A stretch of DNA of 64,000 bases from Chrysaora quinquecirrha (GCA_014526335.1 JACTAT010000009.1:2056446-2120445); one strand, 5' to 3'; counted from the first letter of the stretch, positions 44,311 to 56,955 are shown. Notes: generated by a model from the letters alone, not told the origin. Program-made: numbers and translations.

Positions 44311-44545
44311 TTAAGAATCCTGCAGAAATAACGTATTATTAGAAATCTATATAAGTTCGGAAAGGGTTAACTTGCTCATTCTGAGATGCATTAGTATTTA
44401 CAGTTAAGATACTTACCATTATGAGACTACCAAACTTGAAATATGGACTGCAAGAATTGATCTGATTTTTTAAGAATCCTGCAAAAATTACGTATTATTA
44501 GAAATCTATATAAGTTCGGAAAGGGCTAACTTGCTCATTTAACTT
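44310..44545 (+). repeat. direct duplication of a 75-bp segment
   Basis: TTTTTAAGAATCCTGCA ... GTTCGGAAAGGG ... AACTTGCTCATT occurs at 44310-44382 and 44467-44540 with few differences. Confidence 0.85.
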
Positions 44546-44711
44546 AATACATTATTGAACAATGTTTTCAGGCGCAACATTGAGTTAAAGTTTGACCGAG
44601 TCAATTTTGCTAGTTCAACTTCACAAATGTTAAACTGGTCCTTGAAAATATAATTGAAAGAAAGAAGTAATACGGAATTTTAAGTCAATGAATAACAGAT
44701 AATTTATATTA

Positions 44712-47253
44712 TAGTCCATACGCTGAGGTCGAATCCGTAGGAATTTTTTGCCCCCTAAATCACCTTGCACCATCGTCAACTACCCCATTTGGCGATCCTA
44801 AAAATCGAGGGTGGACATCTGGGGGCGTGGTAGGTCCTTCACAAATGACCTTTAAAGTTGACCCTTTTGACCGTATTTGAGCATAGGCCTACAGCAAGTT
44901 TTGGGGTGTTTAAGTTAGTTTTAGCAGCGCTTCTGCGCTAAATATACGTCTTTTATTATTATTTACAGATAAAGAAAGCTAAACCTGCGTAAAATGAGAA
45001 ATCTAGCAAAGACTACTGCGCATGCGCGAGCAATTGTCAACACAAATTGATCGTTAAAGTCTTGAACTATTGTGTTTTTTTTAAGGATTTCCGTTAGAAG
45101 TGCATTCAACTATAGGTATAATAGTTCTCTAGTGAAAAAGTTAATTAAAAATCTTAATTGAAACGTAAATTTAAACAAAACACTCTCTATGTATATGTCC
45201 AAACTTGAATAAAAAGTCAAACTGAAACGGTGTTAGAAAGGGCTAGCTCACTGGATGTAACCAGATGGGTTCTTACAGTTTGAGCCATCGTCTGCAGAAG
45301 TGCTTTGACAATTACAAAATGCACAACAAGGTAGGCCATTCATTCGACATGTACATCGTACCGTTGAGCACTTTCCACACTTACAAAATAGAGAATACTC
45401 CTCTGGAATAGGGTGTAATCCTACATCCGGGACCAGTAAATCATCCTCATTGCAAAACCATAAACGGCAGGGTCGAGAACTGAGGGCTGGTGATCTTACA
45501 GCGTTGTTATGATATTTGTTGCAAAGAAAGCTCTTAAAATATGCGCTCTTGTTGCGTGACTGGTAGGGGGGAGTTCATCAAGACTTCTTCCCTTGAGCTG
45601 GTGATACATCCATATCCTTAGTTCGTCCATTGTTTTGCATGCTGTATTTTTCTTCAGGACTTTAAATAAGTACTCCTCTGCTTTACTAAACTGCCTTTCC
45701 AACGACGATCAATCCATAACTTCAAAGCTCTGCAAGTAGTAAGCTGGGTTACACTCGATAGCTGCATTCTTTGACCCAACTTTACTGGTATAGTCACAGC
45801 CTGTCAGAGTATGAACCGCTGGTAAAACTTCACAAACATCATGTGATAGAGAAGTCGCCAGTTCATGAAGTGCCACAAACCGAGTAGAGTCACCTACACC
45901 AGTTTCGACCCAAAGCTCTTTCAACCCATGTAGCTTTAATTTCTGCCTGTAGAACAGGAGGATCACAGTGACATCAGTATCTGTCGATAATACAATTATT
46001 CTCTTTGTACCAGTGGTCGTAGCATGCATTGCCTGGGGAATAGCACGGCAGTCAGCTTCCTCTGCATCTACGTGAAGCTCTTGAAGATATGTTAACTCTC
46101 CTTGAAAAACAGAGATGCATGGGGATGGTGGAGTGCCGGGGATATGACTAACAACTTTCTGTGTCGGGGTTTGCTGTTCTAGTGCACTTCTATGCCCAAT
46201 AATCTGTTACTGTTCGATGCCCAAAAAGTTTTCATTTCTACAGGAATTGGCGTCTTGGCATTAATCATCGAGAGGTTGGTTGGAGGGCTGCCTTTTCTTC
46301 TAGCTCTCTCTGAATCTTTAATTGATTCGTCTCTGTACTTGTCGAATACGCAGTCGATCCTGTCTACATGTCTAGCAGTATTGTGTATGTAATTGATAGC
46401 TGCATTGCAGAAAACCCCAAAGTCAGATAAAGACGATGTCTTCAGTTTTCGGATGCTTGCCATCATGTCGACTATGTACGTTGTGTGCATAGGCATTTCT
46501 TTAAGCATTGGGGTGCGGTTCGCATCTGAAGCTACCATAGACTTTTCCAGCTCTCGAAACAGATCACTTTTTGTCACTTTTTTTACCATCCCGTCTTCTG
46601 TGAATAGGCTTGGAATCGGAGTGGCGTCAAACTGCAGCAACAGTTCTATTGGAGTCCCTCTAGCACGAGCGATATCAATGACCCGTTGATGGGAACTTTT
46701 CTTTGCAGTCGACCTCAGGTCATCATTCTTTGCTGATCTCAGTTGTGCAAATGTCTTCAGATTTAATTCTACCTATCGCAATCTATCGCAATCGGTTTTC
46801 ATCAATTTTCATATGACTATTTATTCACTGTCACTGGAAGCCCTTCTAAACTATTGCAAACGGTGCCACCAATCGAGATTCCATAAAAAGTAGCTATTTC
46901 AGGTGTTTAGAGTCAATTTTCATTGAAACAAGCTTGCGCATGCGCAGAAATTCGTGCGGAGTTTCTCATTTTACGCAGGTTGTAGCTTGATTAATCTGTA
47001 AATAATAATAGAAAGACGTATATTTAGCGCAGAAGCGCTGCTAAAACTAACTTAAACACCCCAAAACTTGCTGTAGGCCTATGCTCAAATACGGTCAAAA
47101 GGGTCAACTTTAAAGGTCATTTGTGAAGGACCTACCACGCCCCCAGATGTCCACCCTCGATTTTTAGGATCGCCAAATGGGGTAGTTGACGATGGTGCAA
47201 GGTGATTTAGGGGGCAAAAAATTCCTACGGATTCGACCTCAGCGTATGGACTA
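44712..47253. mobile_element. Academ-like DNA transposon, internally deleted
   Basis: Terminal inverted repeats of about 290 bp start TAGTCCATACGCTGAGG and end with the inverse. At least the first 85 bases are identical between ends. TTA stands on both sides (44709-44711 and 47254-47256). The inside holds one broken minus-strand gene with an XPG-type nuclease and a Cys-rich C-terminus. XPG nuclease plus Cys8 finger and 3-4 bp duplications are described for the Academ superfamily. The catalytic transposase part is missing, so it would depend on another copy. Confidence 0.75.
45248..46760 (-). pseudogene. XPG-like nuclease plus Cys-rich domain protein of the Academ-like element
   Basis: Minus strand, in order: 46760-46179, an N-terminal helical part (LKTFAQLRSAKNDD; DRIDCVFDKY with acidic residues); a frame change near 46185; then the XPG-I region with EEADCRA (about 46065), VLSTDTDVTV (about 45990) and HTLTGCDYTSKVG (about 45800). 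These carry the acidic metal ligands of FEN1/XPG nucleases. An in-frame TGA at 45709-45711 is followed by helices to 45500. A frame change there leads to a Cys-rich end (CKCGKCSTVRCTC, CCAFCNC) closing at 45248-45250. At least two frame changes and one stop. Would cut flap or branched DNA if intact. Confidence 0.75.
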
Positions 47254-47256
47254 TTA

Positions 47257-48099
47257 AGATACCTTACCTTTGAAACAAATGTCAGGTTTGAACTACTACT
47301 GTACTTAACCAACAAATAGGTTATTTCCAATTGGCAAAATGCCTGCAGCTCACCATAGCTTCCAAAGAGAAGGTTGAGTTTGTCGAGCACGTGTTCGAAG
47401 TCATTTGCACAATCTCATTTATTTCACAACAAAATGTGATATCTATTATTCTACAACAATTCAATCATAAAAGTGAGAATCACAATGCAAAAGAAAGTTA
47501 AATTTGTGGGGGACATTTTCTCTGGTCAGATCAATTACTTCTAACAATGTGGTGTACGAGAAATGTCCGACAATATAGTTCGTACGAAAACAAAAATTTG
47601 ATCAAAATTAATGATGCTGTAGGCCTAGTAATAGGCCTGTCCCTGCTGTCATTTCCCACTGCCTCCGACGATAACAAAACCCTTCTTATCTTCGAAGGGC
47701 GCTCCGATATGGGCAGAGCTTCGTCCTCGCCAAACCCAATAACTATGTCAGTGGCTGCTGCTTTTTTATTGTTCTTTAACTTAAGCTTTTCGTTGGCATT
47801 GGCCAGTTTGTCTTTTAACCTCCTTCTCTTCTTCAACCAAATTAACACAATTTTCGCAAACATATTTCGAAAGTGGAAGCAAATAAATGAAATCGAGACT
47901 AAGAATTCCCAGTCTCAGATTAAAAACGCCAGATCTCCTCCACAAGATTTCAATCGTGCTTTAAAACAGTCTCTTCGAAGCAAAGACAGCATCTTCCATC
48001 ATCCGACATTTTCAATTTGATCAGTGCGTGTCTGCTCTGCAGGACGTTAAGACGAGTAATGCGGAGGCAATTTCTTGCGCAAGATCGACCTCCTCTGTG
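47257..48099. other. stretch with open frames on both strands, no assigned gene
   Basis: A plus frame (47547-48020) and a minus frame (47531-47863) overlap. The minus one is lysine-rich and would follow a short Cys-bearing ATG segment near 48010 (MSDDGRCCLCFEE). Neither shows a recognisable domain. Confidence 0.3.
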
Positions 48100-48478
48100 A
48101 AGGAGGAAATGGAAGTCACAGAACTCAAAAACAGACGATAATTCGCAGACCTTACAATTCCCTCTTTGTGAAGTTTGCACGCAGGCTAGAGATTAAAAAA
48201 TTGCGGTAAGTTCAAATCGTTATTTTTACTTCCTCCATCTTGAATACAGGTAATTTTTGTTGTAGTCACTCCTTCACTTGTCTCGAGGAGACTGAAAGAC
48301 ACGTGACGATGTTCTTGTTTTTGATTGGGTCACCAAAATCTGAAACCACTCACTGGAGAAACAATCCCCAGACAAAGAGCAGATTTATTGCGAAAGATCA
48401 CAGAACTCGAAAACAGACGCTAATTCGCAGACTTTACAATTCCGTCTTTGTGAAGTTTGCACGCAGGCTACTCAATCT
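48100..48478 (+). repeat. direct duplication of an 80-bp segment
   Basis: TCACAGAACTC ... ACAGACG ... TTCGCAGAC ... TTGTGAAGTTTGCACGCAGG occurs at about 48115-48187 and 48398-48470. Confidence 0.85.
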
Positions 48479-51434
48479 CCTATTTTAATTTTCTATGCTC
48501 TAGCGTCCTCACTTATCAAATAATTACAGCTCGTTTTTACATTATTACTGAATTATTGTATTGAAGTTTTGGTGAGGCCTGATGTCGTGCATCCTTGCTC
48601 TTCTTTGAGCACAAACTTAATTTGAAAGATAGAAATGAAAATAACTAATAAGACTTACGGATTTTGAGAAACATTGTTGCTTGTACAAAACAAGCATTAC
48701 AAAAATCTGAATAGAAATAGAGAAGCAATATACTTACCAATATACAAATATTTGCAAAAAAACAGCACAAAATTAGCAGCATACTTGCAGACAAGAAATT
48801 TTTTTCACAAGAACTTCGTTAAACTTTTCAAGGAGAACCAACGAATTAGAGAGCTTTCAGATTGGTCACATGGTTTTCCATGTTTTTGTACACGGGAACA
48901 TCGAATTTGGTTTCCTTCTAAGTCAGTTTTTTTTCCTGAAAATTAATAATTTTCTTGTCGAGATCTCGAGATTCGAAATTTCGAGATTCGAGATTCGAGA
49001 TTTCGAGATTGTCGAGATTTCTTGTCGAGCTTTCGAGGTTCGAGATTTTTCCTCGATTTCATTATATTTGGTATTTAAGTTATGATCAATGAATAGAGAC
49101 CCAAAAAATCCCTCCGCTCCACCTCTGTCATTGAATATCCTTCAGGGGTTCTTAAATGAACCTTTGAAGGTTTCACTGCCTGCACTTGAAAAGGAAGGAC
49201 GAGTGACCGATAGCCATAATTTCTGCTTTTGCTGTAAAACAAAGACCCCGGCCAGCGGAAAAATGAAACAAGAAACGATAATACTTGGTTTCAGGGCCCC
49301 TTGAAAACCAGTGTTTTGCTGAAGGGCGATCCGTCGAATGAAATGAAATGAAATGTTGCGCTACAACCTTTCAATGTTTGCTTGTATAATTGCAGATGTG
49401 GTATCGCTTCACAAAAATTTCTAAATTCTCATATACTCACGCATCATTCTGTGCCACAATTTCTTCATTAGGCATAATTCTAGAATTTCTGTTGAAAAAC
49501 CCCAACCGCTTGTTGAAAAACCCTTTTCAGGACTGAACCCCGAAGGGCTTCTCCCATGCACAGATGAAACCTCTGTGGGTTTACTTACCTTTTAAAAACC
49601 CTAAGGTTATTGAACAACCCAGAAAAAATGCAAATTTGCAACGGTTTTTCAATAAAAGTTAACGCTTTTAAGAACCCTAAAAATAAAGGTGAAGCTTGAT
49701 AAGAACATAAAAGAGTGATTGAATAAGTAAAATTGCTATCCTTATGACGTTATCGTTACCGTTCACGTACTGTAATCTCCTCTCTGATGTTTGTTATAAC
49801 TGTTTTTAAATTTAATGTGACGTGACACAAGAATATCCACACCAGAAGTAAAATTTCTAACATATAGATTTCTCATTAGTTTATTATTTTTTTATTTCTT
49901 CTTATGTTTTTGCCACGTGTTAGCTAATTTTTAGCCAAACAAGAAGTTCTCATTATCGCTTAAAGTTGTCATTGCTTCATTAACAGCCCTTTATTTTTCA
50001 GGCATTTTTTTCCTATAAAGGTACAACACATTTAGTGTAGTGATGTGTTTGTTTACAATAATATACTCTGTTCATTTGATTGATCATGTATCCGGTCAAA
50101 GATCAGAGCTCTGAGTTATTGATACCTGCCAAAACCATTACTGGTTTAAGCGACCTTCCTCTTGAAAATTAGTGGTACCTTTTGAACCAGATAGTTAAAG
50201 CAAATAAATTATTCAGTAAATGTTATAATCACACATTTCAAATGTGAATTGTTATCTTATGAAGGATTTATGCAGACCTGTACAAGCAAATTAATTGAGT
50301 GGTTTTTGTTCCAAAATTAGAAAAAGAAAATGAAATTTATTTTGCCTACATTCTCTTTGGTCTTCATCTTGCATTCACTCTTATTTGTCAATGCCGATCT
50401 TAGCAATCAGCATCCTACAACAGGTACAGGTAAGGCTTAAAAGTGTTTACTGTAAAATTAAAGAGTCACGATCTCGTATTCTGCTTCTGAAACGCTTTAC
50501 CAACCAAAAAATTAAGACCACCGCTTCTTCAATCACAGAACACTTATCTCAAAGCAACAATGATTCTTCCATTGAAATGCTATTAGTATCAATAAAGCCA
50601 ATAATAGTGTTGACCTCCTCATTAATTAAAGCCTTCTCATTCTTCATGATAGACCTTCTGTGAACTCCCAAACGTTATCAATCCCTTTAACTCTTTTTCA
50701 GTATTTCCCTCAATGTAAATTTTTTATTTGAATTGTGGGGATGGGCTAAAAAAGCCCCCCCTCTGTATCTCCAAAACAGTTACCCCTAGCTAAATGAAAC
50801 TTCGCGTACAGATAAAGGATAATAATAATATAATAATAACCTAGAAGAGGTTATTTATAACCTAGAAAGGGTTATTTCCATTTCTAAAAATAATTTGATT
50901 TTCATCCAATTTTTGGGATGCTTATCTGCTTGGGATGGAAAAAGGGGAGAAACTAGTACTTACCCATTACTTTGACAGCCATTAAACAAGGAAAGGCCCA
51001 ACAAAATTGAGTTGGAGATTAAATTGGCATAATGGCCTTTTTTTAAATCAAGGTCCGCGCATGAATTTATTTCTTCTGCACTTCAAAAATCTCGAGTAAT
51101 GTTGACCTTGAACTTCTCAAAAATATTGAAAACGTGTATAGAAATGCAAAAACGGGAATAAAAAGCGAAATTTTATATTTTTATTTCAAAACATGACGTC
51201 ATTTTTATGATGTAATTGTGGCGTCACAACAAATATAGCTAATAATGTTCACCAATATGGCAAAAATAGGCTAAATTACTGTATTTTACGTTTTTCGATA
51301 CGTTAGAGCACTTTAAATCACTTTTGAACCAAGTTTCTAACCATCGTCACTGACCTGTCTTTCAAAACAAGGTTGACATGGCGACATGATTTAAACAATT
51401 GAAAGAATACCAGTGTTAAAAGATGCACTAATAA
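48479..51434. other. long non-coding stretch
   Basis: No gene recognised. Includes a CGAGATT microsatellite-like run at 48957-49045, AAAACCC-rich sequence at 49490-49680 and a TGACGTCA palindrome near 51195 (another is near 31273). Confidence 0.4.
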
Positions 51435-52066
51435 TTTTAGTAATTGTCACTCTCGAAATAAATACAAAGTCAACATAGACATAAAATACGCAGATTGTAT
51501 ATGTTTCCTGCGCACTGATGAATCTAAAATAAATCAAATTGAACCAATTGTACCCCAAATGTTAAAAGAAGAAGGCGAATTTGTTAACAAAGGCAAAACA
51601 GAAAGATTCCATATCACAAGAAACGGAAACACCTCCTGAAAAAAATGCAAATATTTAGGATCTTTTCTAGACACAGAAGAAGATATTAAACATAGAAAAT
51701 GCCTCATTACAGACACTTTCAAATCACTGGAAGTTTTTTTATGGCAAATATACCAGTGCAACGGTCAAGTTTCGAATATTCAAAACCTACATCGAAAGCA
51801 TTTTCATGTATAACTCTGAACTATGGACCTTTACCAAAACATTGGAAAACACCATTGATATCTTTCAGAAGCATATCCTAAAAAAAGTACTTCATATCAA
51901 ATGGCCAAAGATCATATCAAATGGAGACCTTTACAATCACACCCAAATGACACTATGGAGTGTTACAGTTTTCAAAAGAAGACTGTCTTGGTTTGGTCGT
52001 TTACTTAGATTACCACCACGCCAGCAATATTCTGATCATCACTGGGAACACATGAGGATCTGTTAA
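51435..52066 (+). pseudogene. LINE reverse transcriptase, 3' half
   Basis: The plus-strand frame shows KYADCICFL at about 51484-51510, where an RT YADD box is expected; the second Asp is Cys (codon 51496-51498). It then has KTERF, KCKYLGSFLDT and DIKHRK. After a frame change, 51806-52066 holds NSELWTFTKT, HILKKVLHIKW and RRLSWFGRLLRL, the usual tail of RTE/Jockey-group LINE proteins. An in-frame TGA lies near 51640. It may be from the same family as 27478-28935. Confidence 0.8.
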
Positions 52067-52077
52067 AAGCAATGTTT

Positions 52078-54950
52078 TTGCAACATTATCTAGGAGTTTA
52101 TCCCCGCTGCTCTTATTGTTTGTCCAGCGCTTCATCAAAATATATATCTCGGCATGCATGGATACCACATTTGGTGGATCATCGTCATATGCAGTAATGA
52201 TACTGCCTACATTTGCCTTCCACAGTTCAATATTTTTTGCCTCTGTTCAAACATGTGAGAAGAAATGAAGCTAAATTCCTAATAAAATCGATTCGCAAGC
52301 TCAACAAGCATGTGATCGAGCATTGGAATGATAATACTACACTTGTAGTATTCGTGTACTGTTGAGGCAGGTGGATTAGCTCGATTTCTCTGCAGAGCAC
52401 AGCATCTTGATATTGAAGGCTTTTCAACAACACTTGCAGCTACAGTTGACATCCGCAATCTCGAACTCTCAAGGGAAACTGAAATTTGTTAGAGATAGCG
52501 AATGTTCGAAATAACGGATGCCCCACATAAATATAAAAAATTATAGTTTTAAAGTCAGAAAAGGAACGCCTGTTAACATGCAGGGTTATTGATCCCAAAT
52601 TTCATCAAACAAGTCAGGTATGTTTTACATGGGAATCAAAGCTAATCTGCTTTCATCCCTACTATTGGTGAAATTGAGATAATGACGATGCAGCGCATCT
52701 CGAAAGAGCACAGCTTCATCTATTCTATACATGAGCAGCATATCACTTAGCTGCTGCCATTCCCACTCCGCTTGGCGAACTTATACATATTTTCAGCTTG
52801 TCTCTTTATCCAGTTCAGCAGAAAATTTGGCAAAGTTCGAGATAAAGAGCAGGTTTTCCTCCAAGAGAAATCGAAAATGGTTCGAGACACCGATTTACTT
52901 AGAATGTATTTTAATTTGCTGAAAGAGTATCGTGTATAAAGATTGATTAAAAAAAAATGTTCGACATAACGGGGTTCGAGATATCAGATGATTTTTCTAT
53001 ACAAACCCTTATACCAAAACGAAGGGAAATGGAAAATCATTCGAGATAGCGAATGTTCGAGATAGTGGGCAGTCGAGATAGCGGATGTCAACTGTAATTC
53101 TTGAGCAGCCACAAACCAAGCATCGTGATACTCGTCAACGTGTTTACAGACATCTTCAATGGTTTCAGATAACAATCCTATCATCTCGTAGGCCTTTGCA
53201 ATGTCCATCTCTTCACGCTGAAGTAGGACAGATGCTTGTGTTATAAACGCGAAAATGCGTCTTGTTACAACGAGTGCCGTGATAAAGCCAAAGTTGGAGG
53301 ATGCTCTTATCAGGTCACTTCGGCTGGTTGGATTCCATTCATTTTTCCATCTTCATCCTCCTCAAGGTCATCTTCGTTGTTTCTCATCATGGTTAGAACA
53401 GATATCATATGTTTGAAATCTTCTTCGAAGCGATCTAATCCATCAATAAGCTCAATCCAACGAGTTCTACCTACGTCTTCTGTAGCACCAAATTCGGCTA
53501 CAGGACAGAACAACTTACCCCCAGTCCTCAGAATACCCCGCTGAACAAAGAAAACAACTGCACTTAATTGAGCTGGAACTGTGATTTGCTAAAATAAATT
53601 TAACAATCAATTTTAAATCAAACTAGAATAAAGTTGCTTGTTACAAGAGGTAACACAAAAATTTCGAACAATAGCAAACAGATAATAATTTCTCTTAATA
53701 GCACGAATATATCAGTACATAGATTGTAGAAAATAAAGTTATGCTATAAACTGTATGAGGTAAACTTTAACAAAATAAACTCACAGTCTGTCTGCCTTTG
53801 TAGCAATAAAAATTCTGCTGGCATAACGAACAACTTGACGTTGTACCGCAGTCTCCTCTGTCTTCTTTCCTACTGCTACGATTGATTTAATAGACTCCAC
53901 CCAGAAACCCGCGCAATGGCACTTATTGCTGGGCACTAGTGAATATCATATTTAGAAATAAATTTTACCGAATATGGTGCAAACAAAAACGGAAATACAA
54001 ATCTGAAGTAAATAAACAAATTCTCACATATTACAGGTCGCAAGTTAAAAAATAAGTCACACGCACAACTTAAACAAAAACAAAACAAAAATCTGCGGTC
54101 AAAAATGGTCCCAATAGGAATAGTTACACGTTACATCTTTTATTCTTTGATATTTTACATCTGGCAGTAATTTTTTCAAATTTCGTTGAAAAACTGCATT
54201 CTTTTCCGTGAGTTATAAAAGAAATCGTTTTCTTTCTTGACATTGGCCATCATATTGTGCACTGATTGGACAGAGCAAGACTTAATAGATGCAAAGCGCA
54301 ATAAATGTACATTGCTTTAGGATATTCTTTGCTTATTAGGCTTGTAGCTCCAATGCATTTACCACTCATATAAGCAGCTCCGTGATAGGCTTGAGCACAG
54401 CACTTGTTCGTGTCAAGTCCCCACTCTTTAATAGTAGAGAGAATGCTAGCTGCAATTGGTTTTCCTAATAGACCCTCTGGAAGCCAAGTGAATCCAAGAA
54501 ATTCCTCTGAAATTTTACGATTACTGCCGTATCTCACTGCAATTGGAATTTGCTCCACATGACTTGAATCTTCCACTTCATCTGCCATCACAGCAAAGAC
54601 GTGTGCTCTTTTTTTGCTTAAAATCTGATCACGCATATAGTCTCCACATAGGTTTATGAATTCACTTTGGATTATTTTTCAGCGATATGTTGCGTTGCTA
54701 CTTGCCGATTCTAAATGTTCTTTAAAAAGTTTGTCACCACCTCTGGGCCTGTACTACAGAAATGCTTGAAAATTGCCTGCGAACCAAGTACCTTTATAAT
54801 TCTTTGAGTCATCCCGTCTTCCACGGTAGGCAAGATTCTGTTTGCCGCGAAGAATGACCGTACCCACGATGCCACCAATGTTGTCTCTTTTTTGCTGTAC
54901 TTTTCTCTGATTCAAAAAATATCAGGCAAAGCGAATGCACTTTTAATCGC
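52078..54950 (-). pseudogene. hAT transposase (DUF4371/ZMYM1-like), decayed
   Basis: Minus strand, from high to low coordinates: a relic of the RGHRDD-type box (GRRDDSKN, about 54815); NATYR and a stop near 54680; then the catalytic core 54636-54250 with MADEVEDSSHVEQ (first acidic site) and CCAQAYHGAAYMSGK. The second catalytic Asp is His here (codon 54382-54384 is CAC). Then an intron-like gap, helices at 53513-53310, a frame change near 53308, and 53305-53096 with DEYHDAWFVAAQE. A Tigger-like MITE splits the next part; 52440-52250 continues with QRNRANPPA and IPMLDHMLVELANRF, and the end is near 52078. Stops and shifts make it inactive. Confidence 0.8.
52443..53094. mobile_element. Tigger/pogo-like MITE
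   Basis: Ends CAGTTGACATCCGC and GCGGATGTCAACTG with TA on both sides (52441-52442 and 53095-53096). Internal TCGAGATAGCGAATGTTCGA words repeat near both ends. It sits inside the hAT pseudogene, whose protein-like frame continues on either side. Confidence 0.88.
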
Positions 54951-55160
54951 TCTCAAATTCGAAATCTTCTTATTCACGCCGCTAAAGACAATAATTTTAT
55001 TTTTAATAATAACCTCTATGATCAAACCGATGGTGTAGCCATGGGCACACCCCTTGGCTCCTCTTTTGTTAATATATTCATGAGCTTTCTTGAAAAACAG
55101 TACCTTGATGACTGCCCTTCTGAATTTAAACCCGTCATGTATCGTAAATACGTTGACGAT
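54948..55160 (+). pseudogene. Penelope-like reverse transcriptase fragment
   Basis: 71 open codons, plus strand: RSQIRNLLIHAAK, then YDQTDGVAMGTPLGSSF and MYRKYVDD. The DGVAMGSPLG-like box followed by YVDD is the core of Penelope-like element RTs. Sequence right after the catalytic Asp pair is unrelated, so only the palm core remains. Confidence 0.8.
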
Positions 55161-55990
55161 AGTCCAGAGGGTGAGTGGGGAGTATGACCACCTGAGCTGG
55201 GACTTTATGGGATAAAAATTTTCTGGGTCACTTTTTGGCGTAGATTGCGAATCTGGATGTTGATCGGTGATTCTGGGGGCTTTTCGGAGATACAGGGGGG
55301 TTTTGGGAGAAATAGAGAGGGACTTATTTATTCATAATGATAGCAGTCCTTTTAGCAACAGGAGCCAGGGGGGTATTCTTGGCCAAAAAATTCAATCAAA
55401 TTGTGGATGGATAAAGATTCTTATTAAAGGGGTTACCTTGGTGGGATCGGTGGGTTAGTTTGGGGGGCTGTGGGTTTAGAGCGGAGCGTTCAATAGGAAG
55501 GCACGCACTTCTAGTCCGGTCTGAAAGCACAACAATCGTGCAAAATATGATACCAGCATTAACATTTCACAAAATATGCAGTTTGAGTCGTAGAAAACGA
55601 TGCAAAACAGACCCAAGCTGAAAAATGCTCATATGGTCTATTTTTAGAACAGGGGGCTTAGCCCCAGTCCTCAGAATGATGAAATCGATTTTGGAGTCAT
55701 TGGTTACCGGTATAACCATGAAATTTAGAATTCCTAAGTAAGTTGACATGCACAATGTCATGAACATCAAATCAGGTCGATAAATTACCCTATTTTCTAT
55801 ATCTAGAACAGGGGGCTGGATCCCAATCCTCATAACCGTAAAATTGATTGAAGAGGTTATATTACCCGTGTAACGATGAAATTTAGTATTTCAGTTCCCG
55901 TCACGGCACCGGTCCCAGTCTACAGAGTTATTAACCAATTTCTAATTTGACAAAACATATGATATACGAACCAAATAGTACAGAACGATT
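55161..55990. other. non-coding stretch with a short direct duplication
   Basis: AGAACAGGGGGCT ... CAGTCCTCA/CAATCCTCA ... ATGAAATTTAG occurs at about 55646-55740 and 55803-55893. No gene is seen. Confidence 0.5.
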
Positions 55991-55994
55991 GGCG

Positions 55995-56217
55995 GTCTAC
56001 TGATATTATCTCAGTCAAAACATTGGCCACTGCATCCACACAATTCCGTGCAGTCTAATCCATAGCGCTTGCACTTGCACCTGGTTGTACAACTCCGTTT
56101 GCAACCGCATTAACCAGTTCATGGCAGGCATGTGACGCTTCGGATATCAGTGTCCAAATTGGAGTCATCATCCCTTCCTCTCCTTCTGTTCTACGCCAAC
56201 CGTAATCAACGAAATAT
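55995..56217 (-). pseudogene. Cys-rich (CXC/Cys8-like) protein fragment
   Basis: On the minus strand, DYGWRRTEGEEG and ISEASHACHELV are in one frame. After a shift near 56100, a Cys cluster CGCKRSCTTRCKCK ... LDCTELCGCSGQCF is in another. It resembles the Cys-rich end of the Academ-like gene at 45248-45480 and probably comes from a related element. Bounded on the right by a hAT terminal fragment at 56258. Confidence 0.55.
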
Positions 56218-56257
56218 GGAACATTTTGCTATCGGTTAAGGGACTGACCCCAAATAC

Positions 56258-56350
56258 AGGGCCGTCCCGACAAAAGTTTTCAAGGGGGGTGTGACTGTCT
56301 CCATTCGCCGACTAGAGTCGAACTGAAAAATCTTTCTAGGCGTCATCAAA
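56258..56350. mobile_element. hAT MITE end fragment (A/B family)
   Basis: CAGGGCCGTCCCGACAAAAG and the following 75 bases match the left end of copy B (32062-32155). The sequence then becomes unrelated, and no right end is present. Confidence 0.8.
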
Positions 56351-56604
56351 TCTTGGGCTGAACATTTCGCGATTGTAGTTTCAGGTTTTTTAATAAAAAA
56401 CGGGGGCCCACACCCAAACGCTGTTTACGGCGGAACAAGGTATGCTGACGAAAACGTTCGAAAATCGAGCGATTTTGTGCCGAGTGGTGACCGGAGCCTA
56501 GGGAGAAAGCAAATTTGAGTAGACTTGCATGGGAAAAATGGGAGAATATTCAATGATAAAGATATCTGAAATTGAAACAATGTATTTTGGGCTTTAGTTC
56601 GATA

Positions 56605-56955
56605 ACTCTTAGATGCCTAATTGCCGGCGGGGTCCCAATTAGCGGGGTGGACTTTGTGTTGAAAATTGAAAATTAATTGCCGGGGGGTCCCAATTAGCAG
56701 GGGGGTTGGATTTTGTTGAATGTATTTCAAAGCTGTTCTCCTTCCCCAGACTCAATTTTTATCTTATTTTGTCTATGCAAGACTGGTATCTATTTATTTT
56801 GTGATTTTGAATACTCTGATATGAATTTTCAATACGCGTCACTTACGCGAAGTTGAAAAATTTAATAAGCGGGGGGGTCCTAATAAGAGCGGGGGGTTGG
56901 AAAAATTTTCAAAAATTAATTAGCGGGGGGGACGGCAATTAGGCACCTAAGAGTA
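56605..56955. repeat. MITE-like element with ACTCTTAG / CTAAGAGT ends
   Basis: ACTCTTAGATGCCTAATTGCC on the left and GGCAATTAGGCACCTAAGAGT on the right, with GC-rich AGCGGGGGGGTCC words inside each end and AT-rich middle. It shares termini with the block at 18637-19016. Target duplication is unclear (TAA is possible). Confidence 0.7.

Noticed and set aside
47531..48020. A 157-codon plus-strand protein or a 110-codon minus-strand protein
   Set aside because: They overlap on opposite strands, show no recognised domain and have no supporting splice or start context.
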